In this document: positions 47,850-62,000 of the stretch, piece by piece
Position numbering within the stretch: position 1 is the stretch's first letter
Layout of the letters: the number at the start of each line of letters is the position of its first letter
Assembly (NCBI GenBank): GCA_004835665.1
Contig: RBKR01000025.1
Span: 310,001 to 374,000, forward strand
DNA length: 64,000 bases
From: Phoma sp. XZ068
Taxonomy: Eukaryota; Ascomycota; Dothideomycetes; Pleosporales; Didymellaceae
Direction: 5' to 3'
Notes under the pieces: generated by a model
Told to the model about the DNA's origin: nothing
The model's database searches: none
What the model saw: the letters and a program-made list of their open reading frames with translations, nothing else
Made by a program: the position numbers and the translations under genes

Positions 47850-49860
47850 AATTTAGTAGTAAATCTAATTTAGTGTTATACTACTACCTCTCTATACTAA
47901 GACACTAGGTATACTAGTCTAGATATTCTACAGAAACTAACTACTCTACTAGCCTGCGCTAGTTTAAGTCTATCTCTATATTAGTATTAAAGAGTTCTTC
48001 TTCTTCTAATAGTTAGTTACTTTAATTATACTTTTTAAAGTAGTTATCCTTACTACCTTCTAAGTTGCCTCTGCCTTATTCCCTACTAAGAATATTAGTA
48101 CTAATAATCTTCTTTATCTTTAATATACTTACTCTTACTACTACGCAGCTCTTCTATAGTTATATAGTATTACTATCTTCTAATTCTATAATTTCTTTAC
48201 CTTGCTTCTGTTTCTTATAGTTACCTAATATCTTTACTCTTATATATACCTTTATCTTCTTTAGCAAACCTATAAAAGTATAATCTTAAAAGTATCTCTT
48301 ATTAGCTAAAATTTAGATAGAGTATAGTTAGAAGTATATACCTATATAATAGCTAGACAACTCTTCTATATTAGAAGTCCTAGTATTATCTATATTATAA
48401 ACTATTAGATATAGTATAGATAAGAGTATACTATATATATACTAGTTATTAAAGCATCCCTAGTACTAAGTATAAGGGTAATATATATATCTATATGCTT
48501 GCGCAGCCTATTAATAAAGTTATTAATAGTAATAGTAAAGTTATTATTATTAGCTAGGCTTTTACTCTAGGTATAGATAAGTTCTATACTATAGCTATAC
48601 TCCTTCTATACCTTTAAAAGTTCTAATAAGATATTTTACTATATAAAGTCTATAAGCTTTACTATAGATATATTATTACTAGTAAAACTACCTACTACTA
48701 TTTTTAAAAGTAACCTATCTACAAGTAAGAAGTAGAATAAAAGCCTTATAATTATAGATTATAATTTAGAATCTATAAGTCTAATATTAAACTATAGTAG
48801 GTTGCTAATCTAGTCTTAGAGTAGTTAGTAGTTATTATATATATATAGCTTTACTATTGCTGTTGCAGAAGGTATTAGATAAATAAAGAGATTCTAATAG
48901 AAGGAAGCTAAGAATAGCCCTAGCAGCTATAATAGAAATAGTAATTATAAATAGGCCCTGCTAGGTAGTAGCTTTGCTAATAGCTTTATTAGAGAAAGTT
49001 CTATATTAATATTCTTCTCTATTCTTACTATATTCTTCCTAACTCTAACCTTTAAGTTAAAAACTAGTTTTTAAGCTGCCTTCTTCTTAAGCGCTTCTAG
49101 AGCTTCTATATTCTTATTACTAAAGTAGTATATATACTTACTCTCTTTAGCTAGCTATTACTCTACCTAGCATGTCTTAGTGTCTACATCCTGCTAATTA
49201 TAAGGTAGTTTTGCCTTTACCCTATAGCACTAACTTATAAGAGCTAGAAACCCTTATATTAACTTAATCTATTTATTAATATCTATATATATCTACTTTA
49301 GGCTATCTTTATCTAAACTAAAGTATATTATAATAGATATAATTATAGAACAGCCTTTTTCTTTTACTTATATATATAAGTCCTATTATACAGGCATAGC
49401 TAGCTTAGCTATTATTAGCTTTAGAAGTATAGTAGCAGTATCTTATAGTCTTAGAAGATATATTAATAGGTCTTATAGCAGAGTTAAAGGCATACACAGT
49501 AAGTATATAGAGAAAAAAGGTAGTATCTAAGTAATAGAGATAGAAGGTTTATAAAGGTAAGCTTACTTATAGTAACCTAATAATATAGATTAGGTAAAGG
49601 TAAATATAGGAGATAGTAAGTACTATATATACTAGATAATAAGTTACTACACCTTATATATAGTAGAATTAGTAAACCTTACTATACTATATATATAGTA
49701 TAGTAACTATATCTTACCTTGCTATAAATTATTAGTAGGGCATCCCTTTATATAGTATTTAGTAATAAAAGTATAGGGCGTAGTATTTACTAGCTAATTA
49801 AAGTTATTATTTATAAGGTAGAGGTATCTCTTTACCTAGGATTAGTAAAGCATATAAGCA
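47850..49860 (-). pseudogene. Degenerate minus-strand reading frame, unidentified
   Basis: Between about 48540 and 47900 the minus strand, read through stops, gives protein-like sequence including K-K-Q-K-Q-G-K-E-I-I-E-L-E-D and a Ser/Glu-rich stretch. This looks like a former nuclear-type, charged C-terminal region. It may be the end of the long frame at 50.5-54.4 kb, separated by the minisatellite, or a different gene. 48.7-49.86 kb was not resolved. No family assigned. Confidence 0.35.
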
Positions 49861-50475
49861 GCTTTAATATAGACAAACTATAAGTATACTATAGTAAAGA
49901 GTAGAAGGGCCCTAAGTTTTTAGCATATATAGCTTTAATAAAGTTAAACTATAAGTATACTATAGTAAAGAGTAGAAGGGCCCTAAGTTTTTAGTATATA
50001 TAGCTTTAATAAAGTTAAACTATAAGTATACTATAGTAAGGAGTAGAAGGGCCCTAAGTTTTTAGTATATATAGCTTTAATAAAGTTAAACTATAAGAGT
50101 ACTATAGCAAGGAGTAGAAGGGCCCTAAGTTTTTAGCATATACAGCTTTAATAAAGTTAAATAGTAAGTATACTATAGTAAGGAGTAAAAGGGCCCTAAG
50201 TTTTTAGTATACACAGCTTTAATAAAGTTAAACTATAAGTATACTATAGTAAGGAGTAGAAGGGCTCTAAGTTCTTAGTATAAGTAGTATAAATAAAACT
50301 AAATAGTAGATATACTATAGTAAGGAGTAGAATAGCTATAAGTTCCTAGTATACACAGCTTTAATAAAGTTAAACTATAAATATACTATAGCAAGAAGTA
50401 GAAGGAACCTAAAGGTTTAGCACAAGCAGTATAAATAAAATTAAACTATAAGTATACTATAGTAAGGAGTATAGT
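49861..50475. repeat. 71-bp minisatellite
   Basis: About 8.6 tandem copies with unit starts at 49861, 49932, 50003, 50074, 50145, 50216, 50287, 50358 and 50429, exactly 71 bp apart. Each unit contains a conserved ATACTATAG core and most contain GGGCCC within AGAAGGGCCCTAAG. Units at 50287 and 50429 are variants starting GTATAAAT. Since 71 is not a multiple of three, it is not a protein repeat. Confidence 0.92.
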
Positions 50476-50479
50476 ACTT

Positions 50480-53400
50480 AGTAATTATTCTACTAGAGCC
50501 TAGTCTAAATTCTATATTAGACTATCTGTATTTAATAGCAGTACTTACTGTCTAGCTATACTTTCTTATAGTTATCCTCTATAGCCTTAGCTAGATCCTA
50601 GATCTTATTAAGCTATATAGCTTAGTATTATACTATAAACCTATTCTTAATCTTATTCTATATATATATAAGTTCCTCTATATATAAACCTATATAAACT
50701 AGGAAGTTAAGCTTAACCTTAGCTGCAACCTAATTAATTTAAAATCTATAATATCTATACTACACTACCTCTATATTAATGCTATATAGTTCTAGAGCCT
50801 TAAAGATATAACTCTTAATAAGGTTAATAGACTAGCAGACTATCTTTAGTCTAGCTACTATAAACTAGATATTATCCTTAACTTAATTAGTGTTAAAGTT
50901 ATAGAACTTGCACTACCTTAACACTTCTGCGTTCTTGTCTAGACCCTTACCTACCTAAGCTATATACTTTTACCTAAACTCCTTAACTATTCTCTATACC
51001 TATATTAGTACTATAACCTAGAGTATAAAGTATAGAGATACCTAAGACTTACTATAAAAACAATTACCTTATACAACTATATATTTAAAGCAATATAGTA
51101 CTTACTTTTATAAGTAATACTTAGTAGATCTAGTTAATCTTTTCTTAGGTTAGGAGTAGTAATAAGCTCTTATAATATCTTTATTACCTTAAATAGTATA
51201 TACTCTATCTTAGTAGAGCTATTACAGATACTATTAATAGCTCTATAGATAATTAACCTAAGTATCTTTATAAAGTTTTTAAGTATTTTATTAAGCTTAA
51301 GGTTAGTCTTACTAAGGTTATTACCCTAACTAGTGTCTTTACTAATAAGTAGGGTTTCCTCTAGATATCTATCTTAGTATTTATATATAGTATTAAAAAA
51401 GTTTAGGAAGCTAGCTAGTACCTTAGCCTTCTAGTAGCTTTCTAGATTAATAGATATAGCAGACTAACACTTAGGCTTTAGTTTTCCTAAACTCTTACTA
51501 CTAAGGTTATTCTATTCTATAACTACCTTATTATATTATTTATTAACTTATACCTAGATATTTTACTTAATATTTCTAAGTATTTTATAGTAGTTAGGCT
51601 TAAATATAATAGGGAGGTACTAGTCCTTTAGTATACAGTCTATTAGGTTTAGTTTATAACTTTATATATCTATAGAGTAATAGTTATAACTAATAAAGTA
51701 TATTCTAATAATCTCTATAATAACCTTAAGAATATCCTTTATCTTTAGGTTATTCTTAATCCTCTTAGTAATTAGTTAGGTAAGGTCTTTTCTAGACACC
51801 TTCTTAAATAATTTCTAGGTCTTTAGTATCTCCTTAAGATTATACTTTTAGAAGAACTAGATAGCTTTGTCTAGTAGTTTTTTCTAGGTAGTATCTTTAT
51901 ACTTTAATCCCTTAAGTATAAAGATAAGTATAGTTATAATACTATTTACTATAGTAGAGCCTATAATTACTATAAAGGAAAGTTGCAGAGCTAGGTCTTT
52001 AACAAGAGAATTAAAGAGATTAATAATACCTATATAGGTTAAGGTATTCTTACTACTAGCTAAGTAGATTTTATTAATAATAACCTATACTATATATAGA
52101 AGGTTATAGACTATTATTATAGTCTTCCTAATACCTTAGTAGTCTTTCTATATAGCTATTTATATAGCCTAATTATACTATCTACTATCTCTACCCCCCT
52201 TAAGGCTCTAGTTAATAAGTAATTAATATTTTTTATAGAGATCTCTTAACTTCTTAAAGTATAATAGATTTATTTTATTAATACTACTATTAAGCTCCTA
52301 AATTAGTTTAGTGTTTAGTTAGATTATATTATAGAGTTAGCTCTACTAACACTTATTTATATAGATAACAAAGATCCTACTACTAGTTAGACTTAGTTTA
52401 CTTATAGTAGTAAGTAGGTAATTAGGCTATAAGCTAGGGCCTAAGTATTAGATTTTAGGTCCTTCTAGCCTATCTTTAAGGTCTAATACAAAGCTATATA
52501 TAGAGTATATATTATTATCCTAGTCTAGTTAAGGTAGCATCTTAATAAGGTTATCTATAGTAATATTATAGTAAAGGCTGTTAGCTTCTCCTCTATAAGT
52601 CTTGCAGTATATCTTACTAGACTTATATAGTATAATTATCTTTAGGTGCTACTTTAATAGTGCCTATATAAGTAGAGAGCTGTCTTATAACACTTTAACC
52701 TAGTCTTATAGCCAAGGCTCTACACTATTAGAGTAGGCTAACAGGAATATAGCCCTAATTTACAGCAACTAACCTTTAAATAAACTATTAGAATTAAGGT
52801 ATAAATACTAGGTAGATAGCAGTATAGAGCCCTTATAAGATTTAAATATTAGGATAAAGTTTAGGAAGAACGCGCTAATAATTTATATAGTTTTACCTAT
52901 ACCTATATAATCCTGCTTAACACAGCTATATCTTAAGCTAAAGTTTATATTATAAATAATATTAGTGCTAACTACTTAATAAGCTATAAGCTTAAACTTA
53001 GAGCTAAAGCCTAAGGTAAGATTAATAGAAATAAACTAGTCCTTAGAGGTATACTATTTACACAGTTATTATATAGGGACGCTAAATATATATACTACAC
53101 TACACTACTCCTCTAGGGTTACTTATATAGCCTTAAAGCCTACCTCTAAATTATTAAGTTTAGTTTATATACTATTAGAGTTAGTTTTATACTATACTAA
53201 TAGTATAGTATACTTACTACTTAAGTAACTTAGACTCCTAGTTATTATTACCTTCTCCCTCCTCTATATTGCTAATCTGTCTATTTAAATTATTAATAGA
53301 GGGAAGAGAGCTATATACTTCTAGTAGGTTAGGCTATAGTATTTATAGTCTTAATTCTAACAAGGTTCTAGATATACTCTTACTAGACTTTCTCTTTATT

Positions 53401-54450
53401 ATCTTCTTTTTTATATTTTTAGCAGGTATAGAGTTACTACTAGGCTTACTGCTACTAGGCTTACTACTATAAAGCCTATTATTACTAGATATATCTTTAC
53501 TAGACTTGTCTTTACCTATCTTACCTTTATTTATCTTTAGAGTAAGGCTATTAGTATTTAATAGAGCTTAAAGTTGTATAAACACTATAACACACTTATT
53601 AGTATATACTCTTAATAATAGTATAGGACCTTTAAGTACATACCTTTCTAGCCTTATTTAGGCTTTGCTAATGCTATAATAATGTTAAAGTTATTACTTT
53701 AGTAAATACTATTTATAAAGTTATTAACAGCAGCCTTAAGCTTATATTAGTTACTAATCTTATTACTATTAGAACTTAGCAATATATCTACCTTATTAAT
53801 ATTAGTAGTAGCAGTAGTTGCAGCACATAGCTATAGGTAACAAATATCTATAGATATTATTATCTTTAATCTATTAGTAAATAAGTTAGAGTAGAGAGCC
53901 TTCTTTATAGTAATATATTTAATTAGTATCCTATTAGCTTTAATAAATAATATATTACTTAAGCAGATATTTAGGATAGTAGGCTTAATATTGCTTATAT
54001 TAAGATAGTATATCTAACTTACTATAATGCTTATAGCTAAGCAGGTAGGTAAGGCTACAGCACTATAACTAAAGAAGATATTATTATTTATATATTCTAG
54101 CTTAATAGGTAGGTTAATACTATATACTCTGCTATTAATCTTAATCTCCTCTTAAGTATTCTAGGCAATATACAGCATTGCCTCCTTTTTAACTATATCT
54201 AGTACTATTTTATTACTTTTGCTAAACAGCTTATTAGTATTCTATAATAAATTATGCGCAAGCTACCTTATTAGGGCAGCCTTTATAGTCTTCTAAGTAG
54301 AGCTATTACTATTACTCTATACGCCTTATAGAAGCTCTTGTTTACTAGTAATAAACTTAACAGCTTTATAAATAATAGCCTTAAGCTAGTCTTTAGTAAT
54401 ATAGTAGTACTATAGTAGGTACTTAGTATATATCTACTAGTAACCTTAAC
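50480..54450 (-). pseudogene. Long RIP-degraded reading frame with helicase-like traces
   Basis: Read on the minus strand through TAG/TAA stops, the frame gives protein-like sequence over about 4 kb. It includes a regular stretch with A-L-I-R-x-L-A-H-N-L-L near 54250, a Ser/Lys/Pro-rich linker near 53450 and an acidic E-E-G-E-G. At 52889-52903 the codons read G-I-G-K-T, then I-stop, as in G-K-T-I-Q. At 52064-52075 N-K-I-Y is what D-E-A-H becomes by G-to-A and C-to-T changes. That would suit an SF2/SNF2-type ATPase, but no other motif was found, so this is weak. The plus-strand 67-residue frame at 53269-53472 is its antisense shadow. Confidence 0.4.
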
Positions 54451-57199
54451 TCTTACTAGTTCCTGTATATAGCACTAGATAACCTTCTATTATAGTTAGC
54501 ATATCTAGGAAATTAAGATGCTTAGTAGTTACCTCTATAGTAAGTAAGTAAGGTTACTATATTATATAGTATAGAAGTAGTAGCTATTATTAAGTAGGTA
54601 GTATTTAGGCTATATAATCTAGTTTATAATGCGTTTATAGTCTATAAGCAAAGACGCACGTACTCTACCTTAGCCTACTCTTTTACCTCTGTTAAAGATA
54701 GGACTTACTATAGCTAATAGTATAGATTTAAATAGTAAGAATAGTCTACTCTTAATAAGCATTTAGCTGCTATTATATATATAGTAGTAGAACTAAGTAT
54801 AAAGAAGCTATTACTATTAGATATATCTAATACTTAGAAATAAAGAAGTTTTATCTACTTTATAAAGATAGAGAGATCCTATTAGCAGGTAGATAAAAAC
54901 TAACTACTTTTTTTACTCTTACTAGATATATACTAATAAAGGTATTAAGGTATACTATATCCTATAGTAAGATCTAGTTATACTATACTACTATAGATTA
55001 AGTCCTTATATAGTAAGTAACCTAGATCTAGAACTCCTATAGTCTAAGAGTAGTTAGTAATAGCTTAGTTATATATAATAAGAGCAGCTGTGCAAAGCAA
55101 AGCCTCTTACTCTTACTTTTAGTTCTATTTTACCTCTACTTGCCTCTAGCTCTTACTATTAGATATTCTACTTACTAGTATATTTATATATAACTAAGAG
55201 TTATTTTACTAGAAGTTTTTAGGTTACAGAATCTAGTGCACAAGTTATAGTAGTTAACTTAAATAATAACTAAAAATATTTTAATTAAGTTTAAGAATAT
55301 TATTATATACTAGATAAGAGATTTACAGTAACTAGAAAAAGCCCTTAGAATATTAATAGCTTAGAATATATATAATTAATAGCTATCTTTATCCTAGCAC
55401 TAATAGAGTAGAGTTTAGAAATTTAGGCCTACTATAGCACAGAGTCTAGTTAGATGCTATATAGATAAAAATATAGGTCTACTCTAAGACTGCTTATAGC
55501 GCTACTATCTATAGTATAGAAGCTATAGAGAATAAATTATAACTAAGGTTAATATAGAATTAAGGTTACTAATTATAGTCTTATATTAGTTAATTACTTA
55601 TACTAATAAGGAAGACAATTCTCTACTATATATCTAGCCTAAATATTACTATAACTCTTAGTATAAGAATAATTAATTAGTAAACTAACAGCTCCTTTAG
55701 CTATAATATAATCTAGCAGGCTTGCTTATATAAGATATTATTATACAGGTTATGTTTTCTATCTACTAAGTAATTACCTCTATACACTATATATATTAGT
55801 AAGTAATAAATATAGTGCTACTAAGTAGATAATATAATATAATATTATAGTCTATAATCTAAGTAAGAGTAATAAGAATACTATTACTACTAGTACCTTA
55901 TAAACTAACTTTTCTACAAGAATTATACAAAGGACTAAAAGAGTAACTTTAAGCAGACTTTAATTATTAATAAATAAAGTTAATTAATACTTTATTTCTT
56001 AAATAAACTAGCAATAGGGACGTGTTAAGCTCTATAGACTATAATATTAAATATATATTTCTAGAAAGAACTTAAACTATTAATCTACTTTAATCCTTAA
56101 TAATACTAAAAGGGAGTAACAATAAAAGTTAAAATAGAGTTCTACTAATTATACACGTAGTACTAGTTTAAGCTTACCTAATTATTTTAAACTACTACCT
56201 ACAGACTAACTAGACTTTTAACAGTATCTATAGAACTAGATATCTACTTTATATTCTGCAACTACTTTAATATAATCCTATATTTACTCTAGAGGGTTCT
56301 CTTAAACTAACTATAAGTAAGATAGCTAGATAATATACTATAGGTTAGAGTATTATATTACCTATAGTATATTATAGCTATTCTAGTTAAAGTTTGCAGT
56401 ATTAAATAGCACAACTTAAAACACTAAATATTATACTCTACCTTAGAGTATATTATTACCCTTCTATATTAGCCCTGCTAAACTAGCTAATATTACCCTA
56501 ATACCTAAAACTATAAAGATATCTAATCTAATATATAGATACTACCTTAAGTATATACTCTCTTATACTAGTATAGTAAAATATATATAGTTATATTAAA
56601 AGAACCTAATAAACTAGTGTTAGTATAGTGCCTACAAGCTATATATAATCTTACACTCTATAAAGTGTTGCAGGAACACCTAGACTCTACTACTAATTAT
56701 AGTATATATAAGAGACCTACTTAGAGCACTTTAACCTTAAGTAGACTCTATATATATATATAGTAATAGAGTATTAAGCAATATATAGGATATAGAATTA
56801 TACTTAGAAACCTACAGATTTCTATATATACTAGGCCTAGTTTAGGATATTAAGGAATTTAACATGCTAGTCCTATCCTAGTGCATTAAAGAGGTTAAAA
56901 TAGAAGAAGGGCTACTTAAGTATATACTTTTACTTAGTAATAGTAGTACTACTAGTATATTAACTACTATAAGTTATAGCAGTATTATCTTAGTAACCTT
57001 ACTATAGTCCCTATTCTAAGTAACTTATAAGTCTAATAATAGAGTGCTAGTAGGTTTAGGCTAGAGGGCTAGACAAAGGTACATTATATTATACTTATAT
57101 AGTTTGCAGCCTACACTCCCTATACTTGCTAATATAACATTAGAAATAGGTTTTATTTAAACTAACTTAATAAGCTTAGCTTTAAGTCCTAGTTAGACT
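54451..57199. other. AT-rich DNA, not identified
   Basis: Moderately RIP-converted, with stops in all frames. Part of it may be the 5' region of the Plavaka-type transposase gene or other cargo of the same element, but I could not align any stretch to a family. Confidence 0.35.
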
Positions 57200-59050
57200 A
57201 TACCTTTATATTTTAGCTGCATAAGGTATAATATATATAAGGAAATATAGATTCTCTATTATTAGACTTATAAATATACCTACTTTATAGTATACTATTG
57301 TTTATAAGTGCCTACTAGTAGAACTAGAGACTAGAATATATCCTATTTAGAATACTAGGCAAAGGCTTCTAAGCCTACTATATAGATATTCCTATAGGTA
57401 TAGACAGTAAAGGCCTACCTATTATAATTAAGATAGTCTACTATAATACTACTAATATTATAAAGTTTCTACTAGCCTACTAACTATTTAAGAAGGTTAT
57501 ACACTACAGGCTAATAAAATTATTCTATAATAAGATAAGTAGTATTTAGGTATATAATAAACTATATACTAGTAACTAGTAGTAGGTAACGCAGGCAAAG
57601 CTGCCCCCTAGCATAATAGTAGTACTAATACTAATAGTAGTAGATAAGACCCTAATAACTATATTATATAGTAATATAGTATATTAGCCTATATATCTAA
57701 TAATAAAGAATATTAAGAGGGATATTTAACAGGCTTATAATTAGTACAGTATTATATTACTTAGGTTTATACCTATTATAGAGTATAGTTAGGTTAGTAG
57801 CAGGGATAGAATAAAGTATAGGTTATATTATAGCGCTATATCCTATATTCTTTACTATAAGTTAAACTATTCTTTCTTATACTCTTGTCTATAGTATATA
57901 TATATATCTACTAACCTAAGCACAGCACTAGAGATAATTAGTTAAAATAGTAAGGACATGCTGTGCGCTAATAGCTAGACATATATATATTATCTAATAA
58001 TATATAGTATTATTATAGATTATTAAGAGCAGACACTTATAATAAGTATTAAGAATAACTAATATTATACTATCTGCAAGGTTCCTCTAAGAGAGCAAGG
58101 AGAGTTATTAAAAGGCCTATAGGCTTTTAGGATATATCTAGATATACAAGTATAGATATAGAGATAATATATTACCTATATTAAACTATTAAGTAATAAC
58201 TAGGTATATAATGCACTATATTTTACCTAGAACTACACTTATTTTAATATCTATAAGAGTATACTTACAGATATTCTGCACTAGCTACTTAAAGGTCTTA
58301 TTATATATATAGTAATATAGATTTAGCAGCTTATTAGCTAGGTTATACCTAAGAAATAGGTATAGGCTAGAGTAAAGGTTGTAGAGGGTGCACATAATAA
58401 GAGGACTCTACTTAATTAACACTTTAAAGATATACTAGTATATACTAATCTTTATAGGTTTACCTAGATAGACTTTAGTAAAGTTACCTAATAGACTAGA
58501 GATAAGCAGAAAGCTGTTATAAGATAGCTTATTACAGTTATTACGCCTATACTGTATAAGAAACACCTATATATAGTATACTTTATAAAAGTAGTCTATA
58601 ACTTTATTATAATTATATAGTATAGATCTTATAATAATAATACACTAGTATACCTAGATAATATATTAAAGCAAATAGATGCACTTAAGCACCTGTTTTA
58701 ATCTTTCTACCTATATAAGAAGAATAATCTATATATTAGGCACTTTAACCTCCCTAAGCTCTATAGATTAATGCACTAGAAGCACTTTATTAAAACTTAT
58801 AGAAGTCTAAATAAGTATAACACTAGGCCTAATAGTAAGGCGCTATACAACTTCCTACTAAAGGTTATATATAAACTTACTAATAAGAAAGACTTCCTCT
58901 TATAGCTAGAACGCCTAAATAGTAGAATAGTTATAATATTATCTCTTAAAGCTTATATAATTGCTAAAGAGAGTTCCTAGACAAGTAAAGTAATAAAGTA
59001 AATAGATAATATCTATATAACTACTGTCTTAGGTCCTATTTAATTATATA
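57200..59050 (+). pseudogene. Degenerate Plavaka-type (CACTA-related) transposase
   Basis: Read through stops on the plus strand, successive segments match the conserved order of Plavaka transposases. H-Y-R-L-I-K-L-F-Y then V-Y-N-K-L-Y-T lies at 57490-57580. L-P-P-S-I-I-V-V-L followed by V-D-K-T (from L-P-P-G...D-K-T) lies at 57600-57660, then P-I-Y-L-I-I-K-N-I-K-R-D-I near 57690. E-Q-T-L-I-I-S-I-K-N then T-I-C-K-V-P is at 58025-58090, D-I-L-H-x-L-L-K-G-L at 58265-58300, Y-R-S-Y-N-N-N-T-L-V-Y-L-D at 58620-58665, and R-H-F-N-L-P-K-L near 58740. Stops and transitions disable it. Terminal repeats of the element were not found. Confidence 0.72.
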
Positions 59051-62000
59051 GTATTAGCTAGAGTCTAGGCTAGACGTTTAATATATAGATAAGGTATATA
59101 AATATAAACCCTATACTTATAGAAATATAAGTACTAATTAGAGAGGCAGCTTGCCTGTCTAGCATCTCTAACCTAACTTAAGTATTAATAATATTTATAT
59201 AAGATTAAGCAGATATTTATACTCTACTTAACAGTATATCTATAACTAATACTAAACTAAGGTGTTTAATAGAGAATGCTATAGTATAGGTCTACCTATT
59301 AATAAGTTACTAGCAGTGTAAGGGTAAATATCTAACTAATACTAAATTTATAACTTATTAGGTTATCTAATATAGGCTATAGGGTTCTTTAAAAGAGTAG
59401 AGGAGGGATTTTATAATTGCTACTAATTTTAGTAATTAAGCAAAGCTAACTCTATACCCTTATAATAACTATTAATAACTATATAGTAAGACTATAGGTT
59501 AAGTTAAACTTATATTTACTGTCTAGCCTAGATATCTACTTAATCTACTTACCCTACTACCTATAACATACACTAGTATTCTACTTAACTAGATTCCTAT
59601 TATAAACCTAGGATAACTATATCTAATATATAGGATAATTAAGCTAGAGTATAAGGATACTATAAGTTTTATAGATACTTATTAGCTAAGTAATAGAAGA
59701 GTGTTTAATCTGTTAATAATATAGAGAGGGATCTATATAGTGCTAGGGTCTGCTAGGTCTTCTATATTATATATTAATAACTATATTAATTTTAAGCTCT
59801 ATAATAAACTCTACTTACTAACCTTTAAAGAGGATAGTAACTATATTATATAATAGTTTAAGTAGTACTAGAAATAATAGAGAAAATATATAGATATCTA
59901 TAGTTAAGGTAACCTTACCTAGGTGTTAGTGCGTAAGTAGACTAGCACTATAAGGATAAGTATATCCTAAGGCCTAGAGATTAGTTAGGTAAAGGCAGAT
60001 AACTAGGTAGAACATTATTATATGCAAGTACTAAGGCAGCTAGTTATATAAAGTAATAATAATAAGGAGTAGAAGGCTTATAAGGCAAGTTTAACTATTA
60101 AAGTTAAACTATTATTAACAGTTTATAAGTAGCAGGCCTAGCTACTACTTAATACAACAATTCTATAGTAGGTATAGTCCTTTAGTTTAATATTTAGAAA
60201 TATCTAATATACTATATAACTATACTAATATATACTATTACCTATAGTATACTATATTTATACTACCTATTTAGCGCGTAGATAAAAAGTTGCTACTATC
60301 TAGAACTTTCTAATACTACTCTCTACCTTGCAATTAGAGCTGCTAGCAATATTAGATAATTACTTACTATTCTCTATATTTTTACTTACTTTATAGCTCT
60401 CTCTCTCTTACCTCTTTCTTGCTCTAAGCTAGCTCTGCTAGCGCCTAAGCAATATAAAACTATAATCTACCTCTTTACTTGCCCTATTCTCTGCTATACC
60501 CTTAACTATAAGAAAATACACCTCTCTTCTTATTATTTTCTTTCTACTTGCGCTTATATCTGCCTTAAGAGCTTAAATTACACTACTTAGCTCTTTACTA
60601 TTATAGGCTTTGCCTTTAATATAACTAATTAATAAACAGGCGTACAACAAACTGCTCTTACTACTATTATATTAAACTCTAAGAGCAAGCTATAACCTCT
60701 AAATACAAGCCCTTATAAGGCAAACTAATATAATATATATAGAATAGCTAGAGAAGTAGTATACTAAGCACTACTCTCTACTACAGGTTAACCTATAATG
60801 TTAAAACCTATAATATTAAATATAGTAAACTACTATAACTAGCTACTAGTTAAGTTAAAGCTAGATATAGTACATTAATTAGTATACTATAGTTAGGTCT
60901 ATATATTAAGCTATAATATAAAAATATTATACCTTTAAACTTATACGCTAAGGCAGCTCCTATAAGTTAACTATAAAATAGTAAACCTTACTAAGAGTAT
61001 AATAGGTAAGGTATATAAGCACTCTCTACTATATATTAATATAGATTTTCTAAACTTTTATAGATAGTAACTTAGTATTACTAATACTAGAATATATATG
61101 CCTCTAGAAGGTTGCCTAGATTAGAAGAATATAGCAACCTAGTATAGGTCTACACTTATAATAGCCCTATAAGGCATTTTATATATAAGAGAACCTATAT
61201 TTAATAAGAGTATAAGAATATATTTTAATAAGAATATACTTAGCTTACTTATTAATAAGGCTGTTAGGCAGCAGAACAACTTATAAGCGTTAAGATATTA
61301 TACAAACAATACTCCTATAGATATTGTCTACTACTAGCTATATATATTTCTAGCTAATACTATTCTATAGCTTTATATCTATTATATAATTAAAGTAATA
61401 ATAATCCTTAGTAGGCCTATAGAGACAAGCAGCAAGTACCTAGAGGGGAGCTTATAAGATCTGTGCTATATAGTAGAATGTTTAGTAGTATATATAACAC
61501 TATATATATAATATAATATTACTAATTACTAGGAATAGGAAGCTTAGTTTAGAAAGATAAAAAGGGTGCTAGATATTAAGTATAGCATAGTAAAGGAGTA
61601 GAGGGCTGCTTAACTAACTATAGGTCCTATAAGCCTTTAGCTATAGTAGATTAAGTTAAAAGCAAGAGAGAGGACGTATATAGGCCTTCTAGATTTAATA
61701 TATTAGATACCTAATAGTCTAATATAAACTTAGTAAATATAATATATTAATAAAAAATAGATTAAAATTTATAAAACTTTGCCTTAATATTAGACTTAAT
61801 TATATACAGGTGCTCTTCTATTATGCTAACTATTCTATATAATATATAAAGAAGGACAATAAATATTATACTATACTATATACTATAGTATATCTAGATA
61901 TTATACTAGGCTTCTTAAGAACTATAAGAAAAATATTCTACCTTATACTATTTTATAGTTCCTGTCCTACAGCTATATATATTACTAATTTACTTTTATA

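Noticed and set aside
53269..53472. 67-residue Leu-rich plus-strand frame in AT-rich DNA
   Set aside because: Antisense of a Ser/Lys/Pro-rich linker in the degenerate minus-strand frame; its hydrophobic look comes from base composition.
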